A DNA stretch of 64,000 bases from assembly GCA_009829735.1 (NCBI GenBank), contig CM020620.1:19442020-19506019 (forward strand), in the 5' to 3' direction. The translations under genes were made by a program, and so were the position numbers. The DNA comes from Pyropia yezoensis (Eukaryota; Rhodophyta; Bangiophyceae; Bangiales; Bangiaceae). The notes beneath the pieces are model-generated. The model saw nothing but the letters and a program-made list of their open reading frames with translations. It did no database searches and was not told the DNA's origin. Positions 30,851 through 38,958 of this stretch are shown here, piece after piece. Each line of letters opens with the position of its first letter. Position 1 is the stretch's first letter.

Positions 30851-32462
30851 GGAACTGAACATCGTCAACTGCTGTTCGCCCGCTATCGCCATAGGAGAAA
30901 TAGCACGCGGCGGCGGCGGCGGCGGGGGCGGCGGGGACCACAACGGCAGCGGAGGTGGCACCAGGGGGGACGGCGGCGTAGCTACCCAATAGGGAGGACC
31001 TCTCGGGTCCGCGAGGAAGGCGGCAGCTCGGGCGGCGGCGACGACAATTGTCGCGCGACATGCAGCGGTAGGGACATGGCGGTGCGGCGGCGGCAGCCGC
31101 GGCCGCGGCGGCGGCGGCGGCGGCGGGCGTGACTGACGACGACGCGGACGGCCGGCCGACGTGGCGGACAGAACGGCGGTACCTGCCGCCTGGGGTGGCC
31201 TACGACGCTGGACATGGTGCTTGTCAAAGGCGCAGGCGCAGGTGCGCACCCGCCGCGTCAGGCTGCGGGCAGGCGGCCTGGCCGCCGCTGTGGGGGGGCG
31301 CGCGACTGGGACGGGGGGTGGTGGGGGAGGGGGGTACGCGCACCTGTCCCGCTCTGTACGCAGGCTCGTGACTGCACTCGGAGTAACGGCTGCCGCGCCC
31401 GACAAGGCGTGTGTCTCCAGTGCGAAAGTGGGGCGCAGAACCGGTGCGGGGTCCGAAAAGCGCTGTTTCGAGCAACGATCAGAATCAGAGCAAGCAAAAG
31501 GTCAAGCCGCTTGGATTGGGCACACTCGCCCTGTCAGGTGGGTCTTCCAGTGGCGGGGTGGGACTGCTCTGTCCGATCGGGACCGCGTCACCGGCGACGC
31601 GCACCCTTCTCTGGGCAGCCCGTCCCGCACGTCGCGCGAGGCCGGGGGGCGGGGCGGTCTAGCCCGCAGTGGCCCAGCGGCTGGGGCGGCGCGCGCCCGG
31701 GGTGCCCGCAACCCAGCGCAGCGCCGTCCAACCCGGAAAACGTGCTGGCATAGGATTTGGGCAGTACACGGCGTGTGCGAACCGCTGCAGCTCGTGTAAA
31801 ACCCTCTCGCAGGGCCCATTCACTGCGGTTTCTTCGTAGCGCCTCGCACTCCACGTGCAAGCCCCGTTCGCAGCACTTTTAAGGAGGTGTCTTCTCGTAG
31901 TCATCAGGGCTATGAGGTCAGGCACCTGTTCATTGTCTTAGATGTCACTAGAGGCAATGCGAGCGGGGCTTGCACGCGGAGTGAGAGGCGCTATGTAGAC
32001 GGCGCTGCGCAGCCTTGGCAGCCCGGGGATGTGTCCCGGCTCCCCCCAGCGACAACACGGGGAGAAGGCGCCGCAGCCTATCGAAGGCGAGACGCTTGCG
32101 CGGCAGCGACACGCGGCCGTGCCCGCGGGGGCTCCTCCGTGGGGATTGCACCTCGCGGCGGTGCTGCAGCGGCGGCAGACGCTGCCCTGCCGCCGCCACG
32201 GCGTGCACCAGCAACGACGCGGCGGGGGTGCTGGGGGGCGTCGGTTCCGCCTACGCCATGGCCGTGGGGCGGCTCCTGATAGAGATGGTAACCAGCGCAG
32301 ACGGGGGCCGTCTTCATCCCCCACGCAGAGGGGCTGGTGGCCCAGGTGGAGGGGCTGGCGTCGGCGCGTCGGGGGGCCAAAAGCTCAGGCGCACGCGCAG
32401 AAAACAGTTGGTATGTGGCCAACTCAACCAGTTGTCCCTCACAGCAACTCATCGCGCACCCC
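30851..32462. other. Intergenic stretch, no gene supported
   Basis: GCGGCG-rich runs occur near 30907-30960 and 31085-31130. Open frames up to about 210 codons occur on both strands but overlap and lack recognisable domains. An upstream exon of the candidate membrane protein could lie at the low-coordinate end. Confidence 0.4.
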
Positions 32463-35237
32463 TCAGTCTGGTGTCGCAGCACCGCCACCTGTGCCACTCC
32501 CGCCGCCCGCCGACGACGACGCAGCGTCGGTGCCCGCTGACGCTTGGCGCTCGGCCTCCTTGGCGGCCTTGGCAGCTAGTCGCGCCACCCGCCGCCGCTC
32601 GTTGCTCCGCCGCGCGCTCTCCCGGTTGCGCAGCATCCGGGCGTACCGGACGGGGTTGGCCACTACCTCTGGCGACAGGGGCCCCCGCCGTCGGGAACCC
32701 CCTGGGGCCCCAGCGGCAGAGGGTGCGCCGCCTGCTGTAGGAGCGCCCGCGACAGTGGCGCCGGCGGCGGTTGAAGCGGCCACTGCAGCAGCCGCAGCGT
32801 AGAGGACGGCGGCCGCATCAGAGCTGGCGGGGGCAATGGGGACGGCCCTGTCCCGGGGGGGCGTAGTTGCCGTCGTCCTGGCGCGAGCGGCGGCGACAGG
32901 GGCGGCCCCGCCGGTGGCTGCGGAGGACAGCCCGCCGCTGGCCACAGCAGAGACGGCCCACTGGGAGAAGGCAACGCAGGTAGCACCACCAGAATTGGAG
33001 GTGGGCAAGCTGCCATCCGCCGCGGCGGGGACGGCCCACTCGGCGGTGGCAGCGGCGGCGGCGGCTGCCAGGTCGTTGTTGCCGTCGTCCCCGCTCACGG
33101 ATACCCCCGCCATCCAGTCCATAGGCAAGGCAGGGAGCGCTCCTTCCACCGCATTTTGCACGGGAAAAGGTACCGGAGGGGGGTCGGGCACAAGCTGTGA
33201 CCACTCGTCTAGGAGTGGGGCCGTCTTGTCTGATGGAAACGGCGGGCTCGCGGCGGGAGACGCACACACCGCCAGCCGCCGGTGGGGTGCCTGCTGCCCA
33301 CCGTTGCACCCCCCAAGCGGTCGCCACGCAGGCACGCACGGCTTTGCTGCGCCCAGTGCTGCCGCCCGCAGCCGCAACCGCGTCACGTACCCGGGGGTGT
33401 CCACGTGCAGCTCAAATCGGGTGGCCGGAGAAAGCGCCGGGTCGGGGGCGTCCGACATCATCGAAGGTGCCAAAAGGAGGCGGTCGGTCAGCGAGGACGC
33501 CCACCCTGACGGCCCCCAAAGCTGCACATCCGGTGGCAGGGGGGGAGGGGCCGCTGACCCGCCGTCGTCCGTCAGGCGCAGCCCAGCGAGCGAGTTGATG
33601 AGCCCGCCAAAGTAGTGGCCCGTGGAGAGGGGGCCAAGCATGCCGCCATCCTCGCCGAGCGGGAGGAACGGCACCTGAAGAGAAGTGTCAGCTGGCTCGG
33701 TAACTTCCGCACTTTGCTCCATGTGCGACACTGTTGCGTGGATGATGCGAGCACGGCTCCCACCCTCTCCACCTCCGCTGCCGCGCCGCACAATGTACTG
33801 CTCCTTATTCACCCCTCCGCCGTTCGGGACGGCCTCGACCACATCAAACTGCACGTGGGAGCCGTCTTCAAAGTAGGCGGCCAAGGCAACCGTGGATTTC
33901 GAGCCATCCAACGCCACCCTTGTCACTGGTGCAGTACACGGTGGTACGTCCACCTCAAGCGACGCGGTGTCGTTTTCGGTCCACTCTGCAAACACCCATC
34001 CCAGGAGCCAGCCGGCAGCAGTGGTGTGGGACGGAACGACAAGCATGGCCATTGAGTTAAGCACCTGGCGGGTACGGTATGAGATGACGGTCTTCTCTCG
34101 GTACAGGCCGGCAGAGATGGCGTCCGAGGTGACGTGGACCGGCTGGAGGGACAGAGGGTCCACCCCCACAGCGGCAGGGGACAGGCCGTCCCCGCCACTA
34201 CCGCCAACCCCGCCGCTACGGCCGCCGCTGCCAGTCGTCCACGGCGCACACGACAGGCCGTCTGGAAACAGCCACTCACGGGCATCCGCGTCAAGGGATG
34301 CGATGCGGACGTCGAAATTGGTCACCTTGTCCGTGTCGACCCCCCACCCAGAGCTCTTGAGGGAGCCCCAACGACCATACAGGGGCCCCAAAGTCTCTGG
34401 CTGTGGCTCCGGCGTGATTGCAGGATGACGGGCACCAGTGACATCGTCGCTGGTGCCCCTAGCAACAGCAGGCCTAGCAGCAGGAACACTGGGAAAGAGG
34501 GGGGAGAAGGGGGACGTCGCCTCTGTCGGAGGCCACAACGGCGGCGTCAGGGGGCTCGTGGACCATGGAGACGTGGCCATGAGTTGTGGCCTGGCCTCAT
34601 CTCCGCCACCAACCTCGACCCAGGCCGGGTCCACCACGCTTTCGGGACTACGAGGCAACCACGGGGACACCCCCCCGTCCTCCCCGAGCAGCGCAGAAAG
34701 GGGAAATCCAGGGTCGCTGTCGCCCCCACCGCCGCCACCTCCGCAGCCGTCGCCGCTGGGCGGTCTGTCGCCGAGCTCGGCCGGCAGTGGCCAGGACTGC
34801 ACCACGCCGTCGTCGTCCGGCCGCAGCGGTGACAGCGGTGGGAGAAAGTCGCCAACGTCGTCGTCGCCGCCGCCGCCGCCGCCGCTGCCGTGTCTGTCGG
34901 CCCCACAGACCGCGTCGGTCAGGGGAGGCCGCCTCGTGTTGGCGACGGAGCGCCACATGATGGGGGTACCACAGCCCGTGCAAGAACAAGAAGACCGCGA
35001 CCGTGCCGCAGCGGCTTTGCAATGGAGGGAGCCAAGCGGAGAGACGACAGCGTTGGGCAGGGAGCAGGTGCGCAGCGTCCCCTGCCACAGAGCGCTGTTG
35101 GGACAGGAGAGAGGATGACCGGGGCCACCCAGGACAGCAGGTGCCAGACCTGCACCAACCGCCGCCTTCGACGGTTGGGAGCGCACGAGGCCGTTACACT
35201 TGCTCACGCGAGTGAGCACCGGATCTGTGCTTTTCAC
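32463..35237 (-). CDS. bZIP-like basic-region protein without leucine zipper
   Basis: A 924-codon frame. Near the C-terminus (about 870-905) it has a bZIP-type basic region, RNRESARRSNERRRVARLAA: invariant Asn871 and the A-R-R-S core are present, but the Arg expected eight residues after Asn871 is Asn879. No heptad leucines follow; the tail is short and Gly/Ser-rich. Upstream is an acidic Pro/Gly/Asp-rich region (about 110-300) and a globular-looking centre (about 300-660, GLYREKTVISYRTRQVLNSM). A nuclear DNA-binding role is inferred from the basic region only. The start is uncertain: Met94 (34958) begins just before the low-complexity part and is an alternative. The gene at 61763-63661 has the same kind of basic region. 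Confidence 0.65.
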   Translation of the reverse strand: MKSTDPVLTRVSKCNGLVRSQPSKAAVGAGLAPAVLGGPGHPLSCPNSALWQGTLRTCSLPNAVVSPLGSLHCKAAAARSRSSCSCTGCGTPIMWRSVANTRRPPLTDAVCGADRHGSGGGGGGDDDVGDFLPPLSPLRPDDDGVVQSWPLPAELGDRPPSGDGCGGGGGGGDSDPGFPLSALLGEDGGVSPWLPRSPESVVDPAWVEVGGGDEARPQLMATSPWSTSPLTPPLWPPTEATSPFSPLFPSVPAARPAVARGTSDDVTGARHPAITPEPQPETLGPLYGRWGSLKSSGWGVDTDKVTNFDVRIASLDADAREWLFPDGLSCAPWTTGSGGRSGGVGGSGGDGLSPAAVGVDPLSLQPVHVTSDAISAGLYREKTVISYRTRQVLNSMAMLVVPSHTTAAGWLLGWVFAEWTENDTASLEVDVPPCTAPVTRVALDGSKSTVALAAYFEDGSHVQFDVVEAVPNGGGVNKEQYIVRRGSGGGEGGSRARIIHATVSHMEQSAEVTEPADTSLQVPFLPLGEDGGMLGPLSTGHYFGGLINSLAGLRLTDDGGSAAPPPLPPDVQLWGPSGWASSLTDRLLLAPSMMSDAPDPALSPATRFELHVDTPGYVTRLRLRAAALGAAKPCVPAWRPLGGCNGGQQAPHRRLAVCASPAASPPFPSDKTAPLLDEWSQLVPDPPPVPFPVQNAVEGALPALPMDWMAGVSVSGDDGNNDLAAAAAAATAEWAVPAAADGSLPTSNSGGATCVAFSQWAVSAVASGGLSSAATGGAAPVAAARARTTATTPPRDRAVPIAPASSDAAAVLYAAAAAVAASTAAGATVAGAPTAGGAPSAAGAPGGSRRRGPLSPEVVANPVRYARMLRNRESARRSNERRRVARLAAKAAKEAERQASAGTDAASSSAGGGSGTGGGAATPD

Positions 35238-35360
35238 TACGAACGAAACATTTGTGATTAGCTGTTAATTTTCACTACAAATATTTGTGGGTAGCTTACC
35301 AGACGTGTTGATTCGTTCAACCTTGCCGCTGTTCAGTTCCGCTGACAGCTGGCCATCCAG

Positions 35361-35490
35361 CTAAACAGTGAGACATCGTTGCTAAACAGTGAGACATCGT
35401 TGCTAAACAGTGAGACATCGTTGCTAAACAGTGAGACATCGTTGCTAGATAAACAGTGAGACATCGTTGCTAAACAGTGAGACATCGTTG
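35361..35490. repeat. 21-bp tandem repeat, six copies
   Basis: The unit CTAAACAGTGAGACATCGTTG is repeated exactly four times (35361-35444), then one copy carries a 4-bp insertion (CTAGATAAACAG), then one more exact copy. There are no unique spacers. It lies in the upstream region of the basic-region gene at 35237. The near-perfect identity suggests recent expansion. Confidence 0.9.
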
Positions 35491-35658
35491 CTATATTGGA
35501 TTCCGTCTTGACCAGGCTGCGGATGCCATGGAGTGTGCGCGGACACTTCCGGCCAGCACCGCGTCCTGATGCGGCGGCCTCCCTCAACGTCCCCCACGTC
35601 ATCCCTGCGGGAAACATTGTGTACAGCATAACGCATCTCCCGCCCCCTCATCCCCGTC

Positions 35659-35879
35659 ATGGTGGCCGTTCTTCCCACGCTCGCGTCGTACACTCTAGGT
35701 GGTGCCGTCATTGTTGGCGGCATTCTCGTCCCACTCTTCCTGATGGTAGGTGCCATGCTGTGCGAGAGGGAGCACCTTGGTGCCCTTTCTTTTGTTTTTT
35801 CCTTTTTTTCTTCTCTGCTGCCGTCCTTTCTGCCATCTGCTGCCTTGCCTGTGGGAACACGCGTCATGTGCAGACATAG
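35659..35879 (+). CDS. Possible small single-span membrane protein with one intron
   Basis: From the ATG at 35659 the frame encodes one strongly hydrophobic span (YTLGGAVIVGGILVPLFLM, ending at 35745). It then meets a good 5' splice site (ATG|GTAGGT), a T/C-rich tract, and a 3' site GTGCAG at 35871-35873, defining a 128-nt intron. Splicing gives a 30-residue protein (next codons ACA TAG). Using the donor one codon later gives a longer hydrophilic tail. No family recognised. It could also be exon 1 of a longer gene or a chance frame. Confidence 0.28.
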
Positions 35880-36162
35880 CTAACCACCAAAAACTCCCCC
35901 GCACCGAACTGTTCGCTCTGCCCCTTTGCGCTGGTTGCCTGGCCTGGCCTCGGTCCGATGGACCGCCGGGTGGATAGGTTGGCAAGAACCGCAAGATGTT
36001 TGTGCGACAGGAGTAGGGGGTGGGTGCGCTCCTCTATCAATGGGGGGGAAGGCCCCTCGGCAGACCCTTTTCCCCCTGCCTGGCCGCACGCCCCTATTTC
36101 GCCTGACCTGTATGGCGCTAGGCGAGGCAGGGCCGTGTGAGGGAGAGGATTGAGGGGGTCGG

Positions 36163-36290
36163 GGCGGCGAGATGGGGCGAGGGTCGGGGCGTCGAGATGG
36201 GCCGAGGGTCGGGGCGGCGAAATGGGCCGAGGGCCGGGGCGGCAAGATGGGCCGAGGGCCGGGGCGGCAAGATGGGCCGAGGGTCGGGGG
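36163..36290. repeat. 24-bp tandem repeat
   Basis: About five imperfect copies of a GGCGGCAAGATGGGCCGAGGGCCG-like 24-mer, varying at two or three positions. The period is a multiple of three, so frames stay open on both strands, but no gene is evident. Confidence 0.8.
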
Positions 36291-36866
36291 GCGGTCCTGC
36301 ACCGCCATCCCGCATCCGCCGCGGAGCCCCGGCAGAGAACCGCGCGGTGGGGGGGCGCTGACCTGCCCACGCGAGGCGCGGCAAGTGGCCACCCATGGGG
36401 TGGGGGTGCGGGCGGAGGGGGGATGGGCATGCCGGAAGGGGCGGTGGGCGTGCCGTGGGGGCGGGCGGGCTGCTTGGCTGGAGCGGGAAAGCTGCTTGGC
36501 GGGAGCGGAAGAGCTGCTTGGAGGGAGCGGGCGGGCTGATTGGCAAGAGCGTATTGTTGCGTGTATGGTGGCCTTGCTGAGCGTGAGGGGGGGCGATGGG
36601 AGCGAGCTGCTCGCCTGATGGCATGTGGTGCTGCATTGCGAAAGATGGGGTGCAGCATCATGAGGGGTGGTTTGGGATCGTCTTGGGGAGTGCTTCTCCT
36701 GTGGTGAGGTTTCTCCTTTCCTGCGACGCCAGCCTGTGTGCCCTTTGAGGATAGATCGTCCGAGGCACGGCTGTCCAGCCTGTGTCTCTAGCGCGCGCCC
36801 ACGACGCGCCCGTTGTGGTGGACCTTCGGTGCGGAGTGGCGCGCCAAAATCCACCGCTGAGCGCGC

Positions 36867-37020
36867 GTCAACTTCGGCTCCCCCTCCCCCCAATCGCCAT
36901 CGAGCCCGCCGCCTGCCGCTCCTATACCTGGGGGAAGAACACGGGGGAAGAACACCCAGGTACAGGAGCGGCAGGCGGCGGGCTCGATGGCGATTGGGGG
37001 GAGGGGGAGCCGAAGTTGAC
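36867..37020. repeat. Foldback: 66-bp inverted repeat with 22-nt loop
   Basis: The arms 36867-36932 and 36955-37020 are reverse complements over 66 bp with a single difference (A/G, which would pair as a wobble in one RNA strand). The loop is GGGGAAGAACA-type sequence. It sits just beyond the stop codon of the minus-strand gene at 37089. It could form a very stable RNA hairpin on either strand, arise from template switching, or be a palindromic assembly artefact. Confidence 0.88.
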
Positions 37021-37088
37021 CCTTCTCTCCCACCTGCAACAACAAACAGCTGCGCCAACTTTGTAGGAGAGGCCACCTACCCGGACGG

Positions 37089-38032
37089 TCATCCCTCCCT
37101 CCCCTCTCCCTCCACCTCCCCCTCCTTCCCGGCGGCAGGGGCCTCCCGGCTCGCAAGCCACGCAAATACCGCCGCGACGGAAGCGTCAATGGCGCCGTTG
37201 CGGAGCTCTTCGCCTCCCCCCCCCCCCCCCCCCTGGCGGCCGCCACCCCCGACACTGCGTACGCAACTGCCGCGGCGGCGAGCGCGGCAGCGGCGGCGCG
37301 AAAGAGGCCCCGCTTGCGGCTCGCCCGCGTCGCGTCCGCGTCGGCCGCGGCGTCGGCGGCCGCGGCACCGCGGCCGTCGGCAAGCTCCCGGAGCCGCTCC
37401 ACCTCCTCGGCAATCGCCGCGCGGTCAGCGGCGACAGAGGACAGGAGCTCCGCCTTGCGGGCGTCAAAGCGGGCCAGCAGCGCCGCCAGGTCCGCCGCCG
37501 CCGACGCGGAGAGCGCCGACGAGGAGGCCGCCGCCTCGCGGATGACCGCGTCGGGGTCGAGCGCATCGATGGTGGAGGCGTCGGGAGAGACCGCCCCGGA
37601 CGCGACCGCCTCGTCGAGCGCCGCGAGAGAGGACTGGAGGGTGGAGGAGAGGCGGTTGAGCTCGGCGAGGCCCAGAGACTCGATAGCATCGACCGACGCC
37701 ACCTCCTCGGGTGTCAGGGGGGGGGAACCGCCCGCCGCCGAAGAGAGGGGGGCGCCCGCGCCAGCACCCGCGCGGGCGACGAGCGCGGCAAACTCTGCCG
37801 CCAGTGCGTCGCCACCGGCGCTGTCGTCCCCAGAGGACGACGGCGGCCCCGACGATGCGGGGGGGGGGGGGGAAGCGGCCATAACTGTGGCCGCCCCCCG
37901 CCGCACCGGCCGCGATAGTGTCCGCCGCACCACCGCCGGGCCACCCCCGACGGCCACCCGCGCGCGATGGCAGTGGGGCCGCCCGGCTGGCTGCGGCGGC
38001 GGCGGCAGTGGGAGGAACGCCGGCGACCTCAT
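37089..38032 (-). CDS. Putative plastid-targeted coiled-coil protein with C-terminal membrane span
   Basis: From the ATG at 38032 the first ~50 residues are rich in Pro, Arg and Ala without acidic residues, like a transit peptide. An Ala/Asp-rich helical region with coiled-coil character follows (DARKAELLSSVAADRAAIAE, about residues 180-225), then a hydrophobic Ala-rich span (about 235-260) after a KRG motif. The frame enters a run of 18 C at 37216-37233. In the original frame it drifts into the foldback, but one frame over it continues as ELRNGAIDASVAAVFAWLAS and stops neatly at TGA 37091-37089, before the foldback. I take the second as the true C-terminus with a homopolymer length problem. 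Family not recognised; plastid targeting is inferred from composition alone. Confidence 0.6.
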
Positions 38033-38958
38033 GGCAAGCGCAACAGAAGAAGCACCACTCTGCTTTCACCGGGGAGAGCAGTGTCGCCGGAGGGGGGGGG
38101 AGGGGGAGAATAGAACCGTTGTGCGTCCGTCGTCAACGGAGGGGAGAGCCGAGCGCCGGGCGGAAGGACGAGTCGTAGGCGCAGGACTGCAGGGACTGCA
38201 TTCCGCGTGGCTTCTCACCGCGCACCGCAGGGAGTCTCGAAGCTGGCGTCGCCCCTCATTTTCCACTCTTTTTTTACAGCTCGAGTCAGCCTGCCACGTG
38301 GCTGACATCGGGCATCACCTGCAAGAATGTGCAGAACTTCGATTTTTGGTGAGATGACCAATTTCCACCCATCTGGCCGCCGTGTGCTGTGTGTTCATCC
38401 ACAGTGTGGGTGGATTCCACAGTGGCAACTGTCAGCCCGCCTGTGTGGATGAGCTGCTCCTTGTTGCCGCCCGGCACACAGTTTGAGCACAGCAGATACG
38501 TATGCGCTTTTCGTCGCTGATGGATGCACTCGAGCCACACGGCACATGGACGAGGCCTTCTGTGGATACGGTACTGTATCCTATATGGTCCATGACAAGG
38601 ATTTTTGTGTCCCACGGTTCATGACACGCTTTCGGGCGCGCGCGCTATTGCGCGTCAGAGCACAGCTCTCCACGCCCACGCACGCTGTGCTCATGGTCAG
38701 CCGCCCCCGCCGCGTCCACCTCGTTGACTCACGCACGAAGCTCTGCGGCTGCATAACGGTGCCGAGGACAGAGCGCGAGGTAGGCTTATAGCCGATCGCC
38801 ACTCCGTACTGGGTGCTCCCCCCGCGGCCCGTCTGCATTTCTCCTGTGCGTTGATCGACCCCCCCCCTCCTCCTACCCGGCCCCGCGCCCGCTGGTACCA
38901 CTGGTGCGTCGCCCCCCTGTTGCCCTCTTCACCCTCCCGGTGGCCAACCTACGTTTCG
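38033..38958. promoter_or_regulatory. Divergent intergenic region (shared promoter candidate)
   Basis: About 0.9 kb lies between the minus-strand start at 38032 and the copine start at 38959. It is less GC-rich than its surroundings. I see no defined promoter motif and no gene. Confidence 0.35.

Noticed and set aside
35361..35490. CRISPR-like array
   Set aside because: The repeats are directly adjacent with no unique spacers, there are no cas genes, and the setting is eukaryotic.
36788..37088. C-terminal extension of the coiled-coil membrane protein through the foldback
   Set aside because: That frame becomes Arg/Pro-rich noise after the C18 tract. The neighbouring frame gives a protein-like end and a stop before the foldback.
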